NCBI GenBank assembly: GCA_022496185.1
Contig: WTXG01000352.1
Coordinates: 1-32,305, forward strand
Direction: 5' to 3'
DNA length: 32,305 bases
Source of the DNA: Multifurca ochricompacta
Taxonomy: Eukaryota > Basidiomycota > Agaricomycetes > Russulales > Russulaceae
Part shown: positions 10,180 through 20,011 of the stretch, one piece after another
Layout of the letters: the number at the start of each line of letters is the position of its first letter
Position numbering within the stretch: position 1 is the stretch's first letter
Notes under the pieces: generated by a model
The model's input: only the letters and a program-made list of their open reading frames with translations
Databases searched by the model: none
What the model was told of the DNA's origin: nothing
Made by a program: the position numbers and the translations under genes

Positions 10180-10773
10180 TGTTATGAACCCCACTATGTT
10201 GTCTTGTTTCCCTTTTCCTTTCACATGACATGCTGTTTGGCCCTGTTTATCCCTTGTTGATCATGTTTGCGGCTTTCTTTGTACTTATTTGTCCCTTATC
10301 TCTGACTTGGGCTGTGCTTATCTCTGACTCATACTTTACACAAGAACTCTTATGTATTTTCCCACCAGAATTGCGACTATACCAGATTCATCTATGTATA
10401 TTCTCACCTGGCCCACCTTGATTCCATTCCCCATTTGGCTAGATTATGACTTCATTGATACATCAAGCATGTTACTCCAATTCAGACTCCGACCTCTATT
10501 ATGTATATAAGGCCTGTCTAGATAGCCTGTATGCCTTAGACTCAACTTCTTAATCGACTTGGTGCATTACCTTCTGGGTGATCCTAAGACCCAACTCTTG
10601 AATTGTCTCAGTGCTTCTGGCACTCTTCTGCTCAACAGTACTAAGGGATTAGCTCCTTGGTATTGACTTCTCATCTGATCTCTGTGCACTTGAAAGACAG
10701 GGCACACTTGACTTCGTAGTTTTGCTATGCAACCACATCACATGTCATGACGAATGCCTGCACCAGGCATTAC
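10180..10773 (+). repeat. Element C 3' LTR (last base at 12833)
   Basis: Begins TGTTATGAAC after the polypurine tract. TATATAAG is at 10504-10511 and the self-primer sequence AGACTCAACTT at 10538-10548. It ends ...GGCATTAC at 10773, and the hAT-like element splits off the final A, which is found at 12833 after the second GGCATTAC. Total length is 595 bp. Confidence 0.9.
10504..10548 (+). promoter_or_regulatory. Element C LTR promoter: TATA box and likely transcript start
   Basis: TATATAAG (10504-10511) is followed 34 bp later by AGACTCAACTT (10538-10548), the sequence complementary to the primer site at 3348-3358. If self-priming is right, the transcript begins at or very near 10538. The A, E and B LTRs have the same spacing (34, 34 and 35). 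Confidence 0.65.
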
Positions 10774-11340
10774 TAGTGATTGTCAAGGGGTTTCATACCC
10801 GCATGGGTAAGCGCCACAGGTTTTGCCAGGTACGGGTATGGGTATACGGCTCCCAACCCATGGAAACCCATACCTGTGCGGTGGGTTTGGTGGGTATAGG
10901 CGCCAATTATGCATTGATAAGATCAGTAGAATTTCCGAGATAAAACACATCTGCAGTCACAAAAATACAAGATCTCGTCTGATGTATGCTACAGGGTGGC
11001 GTTAAATATGTTCTAGTATTATCCTACAAAATATCAAAGCAGATTAACAGTGCGATGTAAAATAAAATCCTTATCAGTGATCCACTTTCTTGAAAACCAT
11101 GATACATCTGTTTTATTAACATGTGACCAATTCTGCCAGTCTGGCACTATCTAAAATACTCTCTAGACTAATATAGACTATTCTATAATTTAATTATCAA
11201 ATTACTTTATTGAAACAAGGCCCGCGTGTGTCTACAAGCTGCATGGGGCAGTGACTACATTGCATTGCATGGTGGTCTGACCTCCTTCCTATTAAGGAAG
11301 GTTGACTTAAACGTGCAGAAATGTGCATCCAGGGACTAGG

Positions 11341-12715
11341 ACAGTCGCACTTGTATGAAATGAAACCAGAATAATAAAATAATAATGTAAATAAATGATC
11401 CATTTAATCTTCTGAACATAAACCAACAATTTTTGAGGAATCTTGAGTAGCCATAAATGAACGCATTGTGTCCAAGTGCTTATCTCCTTGACCAGGATGG
11501 CCTGGGCCATTTACCCGAAATGCACAGAAATGCAAAGAACAGTCGCGCTCGTATAAAATTGAAACCAGAATAATAAAATAAAAATGGAATAATAAATTAT
11601 CTTAATCTTATGAACATAAAATAGGAATCTTTGAGGGATCTTGAGTAGCCATAAATGAACACGTTGTGTCCAAGTGCATATCTCCTTGACCAGGATCTCC
11701 CAGGCCGGATGTCCGAAATGCACGATGCAAGTAAAGAACTTGCACGCATTTCATTTTATGGGTAACTGTTACAACCTCTGCCGTCTGTCCCCGTTTTCTT
11801 TCTACTGCCCAGCGACGACCCCTCCTTGCCGCCCACTTTACACTTCTCGATCACGTCTCCATCGTGGGACCCCTCACGTGCCCTGCTCCCATCCCCGTGA
11901 CCTAGTTTACGTCCGTTGACGCGCTGTTTGCTCATGATTGCTTCCTTATCTCTTTATCTCCTTATCTCCTTATCTTAAGACCGGACACTTACTTAGTACC
12001 CTATCAGAAGCAAGGCTTTACGCCCTCCGCTTTCGTATATTTGGGCCCATCTGACTCGGTACCCTTATCTCGTAGACGCCCACTGAGTTACGTATATAAG
12101 TCCACTGTAGCTACCCTGTAGACCTCAGACTTGACTTATTGAATACATCGGTGCCTGTCTTCTGGACATCCCCTTTGGTCTTTGACTCAGTTGTCTCAAG
12201 TGCTTTTGGCACTTCTCCGCTCAACATCGTCTTAGGGAAGCGTCCCTTTGACTTTGACTCATCCCCCTTACACTCCAAGGAGCCTTGTTGGTTTCTTATC
12301 TGACTCTACGAATTACGCTGTCACACAAGTCGTGTGGAACGTCCTGCACCGGACGTAACAGTAACCCAGGTATCAAAACAATTATCCAGGGGTTACCCCT
12401 ACCAATTTCTATGTATTCATCAATTTTTTTTGCATTCTGTGTAATTATCTGACAGGCTTTTCATCAATGCTCTATAACATCCTATCTAATCATCGCTGTA
12501 TACTGGATTTTAGTTGTGCTTGTATAAAATTGAAAGCAGAATAATAAAATAAAAATGGAATAATTAATTATCTTAATCTTCTGAACATAAAACAAGAGTC
12601 ATTGAGGGATCTTAAGCAGCCACAAATGAACATGTTGTGTATCTTCTTGGTCTGGGAAGGCCCGGGCTGGTTATCCGAAATGCGCAATGCAAGTAAAGAA
12701 CTTGCACGCGTTTTC
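11341..12715. repeat. Three copies of a roughly 200-bp repeat inside the hAT-like element
   Basis: Copies begin near 11341, 11539 and 12513. Each runs through an AATAATAAAAT stretch, a GAACATAAA stretch, a CCATAAATGAAC-like stretch and a CGAAATGCnCA end. The first two are in tandem; the solo LTR at 11767-12360 separates the third. No coding role is visible and the copies differ by many substitutions. Confidence 0.7.
11767..12360 (+). repeat. Solo LTR of the A/E family (594 bp)
   Basis: TGTTACAACC...GGACGTAACA with a perfect 5-bp duplication GTAAC (11762-11766 and 12361-12365). It carries a TATA-type box (TATATAAG near 12093) and AGACTTGACTT at 12127-12137. No internal retrotransposon sequence remains, so the two LTRs of a former insertion recombined. 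This is the youngest layer of the C / hAT / LTR nest. Confidence 0.92.
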
Positions 12716-12833
12716 ATGGGTGACCCGCAGGTAACCCACGGGTTACCCGTACCCATAGTGACAGGTACGGGTACAGGTACAGGTACCAACGAGGATACCC
12801 CAGGGTTACCCCTGCCAATCACTAGGCATTACA

Positions 12834-15800
12834 AACAGCTTCCCAGTGTAATCAGCCTGGATTTTCGAGGAAGTGCAACAGAGTCAAAACAGCGAATGCG
12901 ATGTCTGGTTGGGTACCAACTGACACATACATCAAACTCCCTATTGCTTCATGATAAGGAATTTTCATCATTTTGGTGGCATCGGCTGGGTTTTGTGGCA
13001 AATCTTTTCTAGAATACTCAACTCCAGGTGCCATGGAAGTGTTGTTGGGTTTCACATCGCTAAATCTGAATCGTGTGAGAATTGAAGTAATATATGATGT
13101 TTGTGATAGTGAAATTGTTTGTGCTGATCTATCACACGTGATTTTGATACCTAGGAGCCAATGAATTGGTCCTAGATCAGTGATAGAATATTGGTTGTTA
13201 AGTTTCACTTTATATTGCGCGATCAGTTTGCTTGAACTGCCCGTAAAGGCACAGTCATCAATGTGAATGGCAAGGACTAATAAATGCCCTTCCATGTGAG
13301 TATAAAAAACTCCTGGATCTGCGTAGCTTATGCAGAAACCCAGGTCAGCTAAGGCACGCGAGAGTGTGTCATACCATTTTCTTCCAGCTTGTTTTAATCC
13401 ATAAAGCAACTTGTGTAGTTGCATAACTGTGTTACCATTTTTGTTTTCATATGCAGGCAGTGCTTGCATATAAATTTCTTCATTGTTATCTAGTTCTCCA
13501 TTTAGATAAGCACCATTAAAATCAAAAGATTTGATATCCCAATCGAATCATGCTGCCAGAGCCAGGATGGTGCAAAAACTGCTGAGTTTAGCAACAGGAG
13601 AGAAAGTGTCAAAATAATTGACACCATAAACTTGAGTGAAGCCTCATGCAACAAGTCTTGCCTTGTACTTGTCTATCATACTGTCTGCTTTTCGTTTGAT
13701 ACGAAAAACCCATTTTGAACCTACAATATTCTTATTTTGAGGACATGACACTGTGATCCATGTTCCAGCTTTTTCCAATGTTTTGATTTCACAGTCCATG
13801 GCCTCTTTCCAAAGGGGCCAGTCCATGCATGTCTGTGCTTCAGCTAATGTTCTCAGATCGCCTTCGGTGTCTTGAATTGCTGCCACAATGACGTCATTGT
13901 ATTTGGTGTGGTACACATAATCTATATCTAAATCAGCAATAGATGCCGAACTGCCTTCTTGTGTATCTGGATGGTGATATTTAAGCCTGGAAGATATTGT
14001 CGAAGATGTGGGAGTGCTCTTGCGAGATGGTTGGCTGTCCGAGCCTTCACTTTTGTGCCTCTCTAAAAGTCTTGCAATGCGTTCTGATTTTCGCATTGGT
14101 TGAGTGAATTTGAATCTTTTCTTTGGCATGGCTGGTGGTTGCATAGTTGCTTTACCTTTTCCTTTTGAGGTTGACGCAACTGCCTCAGTAAGTTCTTCTT
14201 TGACTTCTTCATCTTCCATTTCTTCTTCACCACTATCAGTAGCAACAGGCGGTAATATTGGCATGCTGATTGTAGATAGTGGTGTCTGAGGCATTACAAT
14301 TGATGATTGCGTTGCAACTGATGGCGTTTGCAGTGCAGAAATTGTTGGTTGGACTGTTGAAACGGGAGGCATTGGGAGAGTGGCAGCTGGTGGAACTTGT
14401 GTCGCAACTTGAGGTTGCGAAGTCGCAGTAGCATAACTGGGAGGTGGTGAATAAAGAGAGACAGTTGGAGGCATGAACTTGAAGTTTTGTTCTACAGAAA
14501 CAGTTCATTTCTCTGTCCAATACACGCAGGAAGTGTGTGTACTGTCTTGATCGTAACCTACCCATTGTGCTTCTAGGCCTCATGCATCCAGTTTTGAGCC
14601 TGTGTGATTGTGAACCCAGATGTGTTGTCCCCACTCAGGTACTCTCTCCAGGTTAGGTTTTTCTTGGTAAAGACGCTCGAAAGGTGTTACATTACCAAGT
14701 GCTTTTGTAGAAGTACAGTTCTTTAACCATACAGCGAAATGAATAGCCTCCCCCCATAAGTTTTTGGGCAGTTGCATGTGGTGAAGGATGGCATGCACAT
14801 GCTCCAAAAGACAGCGGTTCAATGATTCCACCACGCCATTATGTTGTGGAGTATTGTGGGTCATAAGATGTTGTTCAGTACCTTGTTCTTGCAAAAATTT
14901 CATGAATTCATTACTTGTGAATTCACCTCCATGGTCTGATCGCAATCATCAAATGCGAACACTGTGCTGTGTTAAGGCCCAAGCTGCAAAGCTCTTGTAA
15001 GCTTTCAGTGCCTCATCTTTACTTCTCAAGAGCTCTATCTTTGTAAATCTTGAATAATCATCAGTGAATGTCACATAGTATTTTCATCCTCCAATAGTAG
15101 AAGTTGGGGATGGTCCCCATAAATCAGTGTGGATTTCTTCTCCAAAAGCTTTTGCAGGCGGTGCTGTATGCTCCTTTTTGATTGTCTTGCATGTTAACTT
15201 GGCATATTCGCACGATTCGCAAAAGAATGGTGAATGGTTGTCTATTAAACGCAGTCCAGTGACTGCATGACTGCAAATCAACATACGAATGGCATCGACA
15301 GAGATGTGGCCAAGTCATTTATGGAGTGTGGGAAGATCAACTTCTTCCATTATCACTATTGCTACCTGATCTGCGTGCTCGACTTTGTATAATCCATTTG
15401 AATTTGCCGCTATACTGCCTATCTGGTGTCCTGTTTGATTTTTGATCTTGCAATAATTGCCTTCAAAAGATACGGCATAACCTGCACCTGCAATGTGCCC
15501 TATTGATACAACAGTGAGTGGAATGTCAGGCACGTGCAGTATATCTTGCAAGATTATCGGAGTGGTCGATATGCCATTGGGAACTTCAATTTGAAGGTCA
15601 CCAGTGCCAATTGCATAGAACAGGCATTTGTCAGCGGCACTAATAGGTCAAGGGGGAATAGACTGATAGGAGAGAAATTGGTGATGAAAAGGGGATATGT
15701 GCCGCAAGGCACCAGAATTGTAAAGCTCAGCTTCACAGGCATTTGCTGCGCTTGCCATCTCTTCTACTGACGAAGTACTTGGCTCTTGCTCTTGATAACT

Positions 15801-16199
15801 TGTAACTTCGACAACCCAAGACTCAATATCTGTGGACTTGTCCGTCTTTTCTGCTGCAACAGCAACATTGTCTTTGTCGCTCTTGGTTCTCTTTGGCCCT
15901 TGGCCTTCTTTTCCTCCTCCCTTTGCCCAACAGTCTGCTTTGATATGCCCCTTCTTGTGGCAATTGAAACACTCAATGTTGCACTTTTTCTTCTTCTGCT
16001 GGGTACTTGCTACAAATGCCTCATCCTGAGGCGCTTTTTGGAGGAGTCGACATTCATATACATTGATGGCAACTCACTTTATAGCGACAGGGGTCACAAC
16101 TTGATTACTGGCATCATATGATGTCATAAGAGATTTGACAGGACCATCATAGGATGGTGGTAATGAACCTGAGATGATGGCGACATACTCGAGGTCATC
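12834..16199 (-). pseudogene. Ty1/copia Gag-Pol, truncated at both ends
   Basis: Read from 16199 down, a single frame of 1,122 codons with ten internal stops, all TGA, and no frameshift. Order: end of gag (SGSLPPSYDGP), zinc knuckle CFNCHKKGHIKADC (about 15971-15930), protease site NSGALRHIS where DSGAS is expected (about 15715), GAG-pre-integrase finger (LGHIS near 15310, CESC near 15210), integrase core (HTDLWGP, TFTDDYSRF, SDHGGEF, HNGVVESLN with the catalytic Glu), and RT from about 13840 (KWVFRIKRKAD, LLYGLKQAGRKWY, and HIDD in place of the usual YVDD). It stops at HWEAV, where C inserted. RNase H and the LTRs are outside. Protease Asp to Asn and the stops make it dead. Confidence 0.92.
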
Positions 16200-16782
16200 T
16201 GTTACAACTCACTGTCAACTGCCTGGACAGTGGGTTGTATGCGAAGGGGAAGGGATTTGGAAGTGGGCAAAGGATGAGAGTGAGGGTGAAAGTGCAAGGG
16301 AGATGAAGCAAACAGCTCAAGGGCAAGGGATGAGAAGCCTTCCACAAGGTGGGGCTAATCTCCTAGGTAATCAGGAACCGGATCACAAGTGGACAGTCTG
16401 GAGCTGTCCATTCTATTCCCAAAGGGTTTATATATGTAATTACAACCGGGACTTTGGTCTGTGCACCACTTTAGGGGAGGTTAACTTCGCTTTAACTCCC
16501 TACTGATCCACCAATGAGAATAGCCCCACTTTTGGGCTTGGAAATCCGCAGTCCGCAGTCCGCAGTCCGCAGTTTGTGGACTGCTGTCTAAGCATTGTGG
16601 GGTTCTGTTAGTACTCTTCCCTCAGGTCTCCAATTTGGCAGGAGTCCGGCCCTGGTCCGGACCGGCCCTTCTCTGGTCTTAATCTAGGGTTATCTTCGTC
16701 TCTGAGGGTTTTACAAGGTCTCTGGGAGCATCTGAGGATTTCTGGGGGGTCAGGAGGTTTTCTAGGGTGTCAGTTCATGACA
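16200..16782 (-). repeat. Element B 3' LTR (583 bp)
   Basis: Plus strand TGTTACAACT...GTTCATGACA; this is the downstream LTR of the minus-strand element. It contains the self-primer complement TGGACAGTCT at 16390-16399 and four tandem CCGCAGT units at 16546-16573, where the other LTR has three. A 7-bp inverted repeat (GCAGTCC / GGACTGC) around 16566-16583 could form a hairpin. Confidence 0.93.
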
Positions 16783-16795
16783 CTATCCCCTCTTT
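16783..16795 (-). promoter_or_regulatory. Polypurine tract, element B
   Basis: On the minus strand AAAGAGGGGATAG touches the LTR start TGTCATGAAC and is the expected plus-strand primer. Confidence 0.8.
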
Positions 16796-16823
16796 AGGGC
16801 CTTGCTGTGACACAGCAAGTTTG

Positions 16824-18195
16824 TCAGAGGTGTGGGGGTTTAGGCAGGGTGGGGTGTCGATGATGGAAGTCCCGAAGCAGGGTCATGGCATTCTTCATTT
16901 CAGTGAAGGGGACCCACGAGTTCTCTGAGGCAGGGTAGCCCTTCCATTTGACAAGGTAGCGGATGCCCTTTCTGTTAGGGGTGTGAGCAGACTGCAAGAT
17001 GGTTTCTATCTCATAATGGTCTTCTTCCCCATTCACAAGTTCTGGTGGTGGTCGAGTGAAGTTAGGTCCATGGACTGGGGTTTCTTTGTAATGGGACAGG
17101 AGAGAGTTGTGAAAGACTGGGTGGATGCGCCATGACTTAGGGAGTTCAAGCTTGCAGTTAACAGGGCCAGAATGTATGACTTTAAAAGGACCATGGCGTC
17201 GGGGGCTGAGTTTGGCTTTGGGGTGAGTGGTGCGTATATTTGTCCCTTCCAACCAAACCAGCTCCCCTGTTTTGAAAGCATGGAGGGGTCCATCTGGTCT
17301 CAACTGTTTCATGAGTTCCGCAGCCACCTGGAGGGCAGCAGCTACTTCACCACGGATAGTTTCTAGGGTGCGGAGTCTTTCTTCAACTGACAGGATAGGG
17401 GTGGCAAAATGGAGTGGGGGAATAAACTCTGGTTGGAAGCCATACCAGATTTCAAAGGGAGATCTTTTAGTAGCACTGTGAGTTCTAGCATTGTGGGCGA
17501 ACTCCATAAAGGGGATCAGTTCTGCCCAGTCATCTTGTTGGAAGTTGCAAAAGACACGGAGGTATTGTTCTAGTTCTTGGTTGACCCGTTCAGTCTCTCC
17601 ATCAGTCTGGGGGTGATAGGCAGTGCTCAAGGATGATTGTACTCCTAGCTTGCTCCACATTTCCTTCATGACTTTGGATGCAAACTGGGGGCCTCGATCA
17701 GAGATGACTTGGTCTGGGAGGCCAGTGCGTCTCCATACATGTTCAAGGAATAGTTTAGAGGTTTCTGGAGCCGTGATATCTTTGGTGCAGGAACAATGAT
17801 GGTGGCTTTACTGAACCGGTCCACCACCACAAATAGGGAGTCATATGACTGAGATAGGGGTAAGTCTGTGATGAAGTCCATGGTGATTGTTCCCCACACT
17901 CGAGTTGGAACTTGATTGGGTTGCAAGGGATGGGTAGTCGAGGTTGAACTTTGGTTTCTTGGCAGGTGGCACATCCATCCACATATTCTTTGACAAAGGA
18001 GGACATTCCTGGCCACCAAAATTCTCGTGATACTAGTTCATAGGTCTTCCATCTGCCTGGATGTCCTGTGGCAATGGAATCATGGTGTAACTTTACAATG
18101 TCTCTTCGTAGTTCTTGGGACTTGGGGATGTAGACTTGGCCTTTATGTAGGATTAGGCCATTTTCTAGGTTCCAGTCCTCCAGTCCTTTGGCAGG
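16824..18195 (-). pseudogene. Element B integrase with C-terminal chromodomain, frameshifted
   Basis: The integrase would insert the cDNA, with the chromodomain steering it to histone marks. The RT frame is lost near 18190. Beyond it the HHCC finger can be followed (HHDS...GHPG..., then CATCQETK near 17970), the core Asp in TMDFITDLPLS (near 17880), the second Asp in ISDRGPQF and the Glu in NQELEQYL (near 17580). From about 17780 to 16824 the frame is uninterrupted through GPFKV, HPVFHNSLL and the chromodomain IRYLVKWKGYPASENSW (about 16970-16905), ending HPTLPKPPHL. At least three one-base shifts separate these parts. Unlike C, it stops soon after the chromodomain, 28 bases before the polypurine tract. 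Confidence 0.88.
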
Positions 18196-20011
18196 GAGCG
18201 TGGCCCATTGTGCAGATGGTGGTCAGGGCTTGGGTGACTTCATTGTCATGCTCTTGGCAGTCTTTGATTCTGTGGTGTAGAGTGGAGTCATGAGTTGTTG
18301 TGACTGTGGTTTTCATGGCCTGAATGCGAAAAAACTTAGAGTCCAGGAGTATGCGCTCATCATTGTCATGCTCTATCCCCTCTTTATGGTCTGGACGCCG
18401 GGACAGAGCATCAGATTTGTTGAAAGAGCCAGGTTTGTGAACAATGGTGAAGTTGTATCGAGACAGTTCAAGGGCCCACCGTGCTTGGCGGTGGGAGAGC
18501 TTCTGCTTGGAGCGGAAGTAAGTCAGGTTGTTGTGGTCAGTCCACACCTCAAAGGGAAGGGCTGCACCCTCAAGGTAGTGTCTCCAGGTGTCCAGAGCAT
18601 GAACAATGGCAAGAAGTTCTTTGTCATGGATGTCATAGTTGCATTCAGCATCCAGCATGGACTTGGATAGGAAGGCAAGGGGATGGTAGCGATTGAGTTC
18701 GTCAGGTTGTTCAAGGATAGCACCAATAGCAAAGTCACTGGCATCAGTGATGACACGGAAAGCTTTAGTATGGTCAGGGAGGGCGAGGACAGGGGCAGTG
18801 GTGAAGGCATTCTTTAGGGTGGAAAAGGCAAGGTCATGGTCAGAAGTCCAGAGGAAAGGGGTATCTTTCTTGGTGAGATCATGGAGGGGGCGGGCAATAA
18901 GGGAGAAGTCTTTGATAAAACGTCGGTAGAAGTTGCAGAATCCAAGGAAGGCTTGGAGTTGTTTTAGGGTGCGTGGGGGAGGCCATTTCGTAATACCCTC
19001 TAATTTAGCAGGGTCCATCTGGACACGGCCAGCTGTGATGACTAGGCCAAGATAGTCAATGGTTGTCTGAGCAAAGGTGCACTTCTCCGGCTTTAGATAT
19101 AAGTCAAACTGTTGGAGACGCTGGAGGACTTGGTGAGTGAGTGTTCTGTGGTGTTCCATGGAGTCTGTAAATATTAAGATGTCGTCCATATAGATGACAA
19201 CATGGTCGGTGGCAAGGAGATCTTCGAAGGCTCTATTCATGAAGGCTTGGAATGTGGCAGGGGAGTTACAGAGTCCAAAGAACATGACAAGGGGTTCAAA
19301 GAGACCTCGGTTGGTCTTAAAGGCGGCTTTCCATTCATCTCCTTCTTTGATACGGATATTGTTATATCCCCAGCGGATATCAAACTTGGTGAAGTAGCGA
19401 GCATGGTGAAGTTTGTCAATGAGTTCTGGGATCAAGGGTAGGGGGTAAGCATTCTTTACTGTGATTTCATTCAAGGCTCGATAATCTTGGACAGGACGTA
19501 GTTTTCCATCCTTCTTTTTTACAAAGAAGAAGGGGCTAGCAATGGGGGACTTAGATTCTCTGATATATCCCTTGGCAAGGTGGTCATTTAAGAAAACGTC
19601 CAGGGCTTTCTGTTCTTCAGGGGTGAGCTTGTAGATGCCGCAGTCACGCACTTTGGCATCTGGTTTGAGTTCTATGGCATGGTCCCATGGTTGGTGCTGT
19701 GGCAAACGTTGAGAGGCTTTCTCTTCAAAGACAGATCGGTATGCAAGGTATTCAGGAGGGAGTTGGTCTTCTAAGGATGTAGGGGTCTTTACTTGATCTG
19801 CAGCAATCTGAGTGGACATGGTGGTCTTGGCACGGATATGGACAATGAATTTGGGAGGCACTTCTTCTGGGGTAATCATGGGGTGATCTGTGATTAGGGC
19901 TGCAAAGATTTCTGCTGCTGCTATGAGTGTCTGGTCCATCAGGGGTTGTACTGTGATTGTAGACAGAGCAGGGCAAGAGGGGTGTGTCGAAGCAAAGGTC
20001 AGAGGGGTCAT
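18143..20011 (-). CDS. Element B reverse transcriptase-RNase H
   Basis: A 622-codon open frame. [35 protein letters not shown] (catalytic Asp), FFGLCNSPATFQAFMN, and an intact YMDD (VVIYMDDILIF, near 19190). The connection leads to RNase H with ITDASDFAIGA, a Glu in HDKELLAIVHAL, and WTDHNNL. The tail FTIVHKPGSFNKSDALSRRPD marks the RNase H / integrase junction. The last 20 or so codons (from about 18190) are out of frame from a one-base shift, so the polyprotein is cut before integrase. It begins ATG 20011 in an ATGA overlap with the end of protease. In known relatives protease and RT are one frame, so a small indel is the likelier cause. Confidence 0.93.
   Translation of the reverse strand: MTPLTFASTHPSCPALSTITVQPLMDQTLIAAAEIFAALITDHPMITPEEVPPKFIVHIRAKTTMSTQIAADQVKTPTSLEDQLPPEYLAYRSVFEEKASQRLPQHQPWDHAIELKPDAKVRDCGIYKLTPEEQKALDVFLNDHLAKGYIRESKSPIASPFFFVKKKDGKLRPVQDYRALNEITVKNAYPLPLIPELIDKLHHARYFTKFDIRWGYNNIRIKEGDEWKAAFKTNRGLFEPLVMFFGLCNSPATFQAFMNRAFEDLLATDHVVIYMDDILIFTDSMEHHRTLTHQVLQRLQQFDLYLKPEKCTFAQTTIDYLGLVITAGRVQMDPAKLEGITKWPPPRTLKQLQAFLGFCNFYRRFIKDFSLIARPLHDLTKKDTPFLWTSDHDLAFSTLKNAFTTAPVLALPDHTKAFRVITDASDFAIGAILEQPDELNRYHPLAFLSKSMLDAECNYDIHDKELLAIVHALDTWRHYLEGAALPFEVWTDHNNLTYFRSKQKLSHRQARWALELSRYNFTIVHKPGSFNKSDALSRRPDHKEGIEHDNDERILLDSKFFRIQAMKTTVTTTHDSTLHHRIKDCQEHDNEVTQALTTICTMGHAPCQRTGGLEPRKWPNPT

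Larger units (their letters stand above)
10774..12824. mobile_element. Non-autonomous hAT-like DNA transposon (2,051 bp including a nested solo LTR)
   Basis: The ends are imperfect inverted repeats: TAGTGATTGTCAAGGGG at the left and, read inward from 12824, TAGTGATTGGCAGGGGT. They are flanked by a perfect 8-bp duplication GGCATTAC (10766-10773 and 12825-12832). TIR form TAnnG and an 8-bp duplication are hAT hallmarks. Beneath both ends lie clusters of GGGTAY/RTACCC motifs (about 10790-10905 and 12720-12812), like hAT subterminal repeats. No transposase is visible; the core is AT-rich with a roughly 200-bp repeat present three times. Without the nested LTR and its duplication the element is about 1.45 kb. 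It would need a transposase in trans. Confidence 0.82.
3142..12833 (+). mobile_element. Element C: Ty3/gypsy chromovirus-type retrotransposon with nested insertions
   Basis: C runs on the plus strand: truncated 5' LTR (3142-3345), primer site, gag, pol, polypurine tract, 3' LTR (10180-10773 plus the last base at 12833). Three later insertions cut it: A in the 5' LTR, solo LTR F in gag, and a hAT-like element one base before the end of the 3' LTR. C lies in the copia element within its HWEAV motif. The five bases after C (AACAG, 12834-12838) are the expected target duplication. Shared 5'/3' LTR sequence differs at 15 of 204 positions, all transitions, so this is an old copy. Confidence 0.9.

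Noticed and set aside
10180..10560. Host promoter or gene in the AT-rich stretch after C pol
   Set aside because: It is the C 3' LTR, fixed by the polypurine tract, TATA box and match to 3142-3345.
12834..16199. TGA read as arginine (altered genetic code or recoding)
   Set aside because: The same elements also carry frameshifts, catalytic losses and transition-only LTR changes, and CGA to TGA by CpG deamination explains the pattern without a new code.
18143..20011. ATGA overlap of protease and RT in B as a designed translation coupling
   Set aside because: Relatives fuse protease and RT in one frame, and B has several other one-base indels, so a chance overlap after an indel is simpler.
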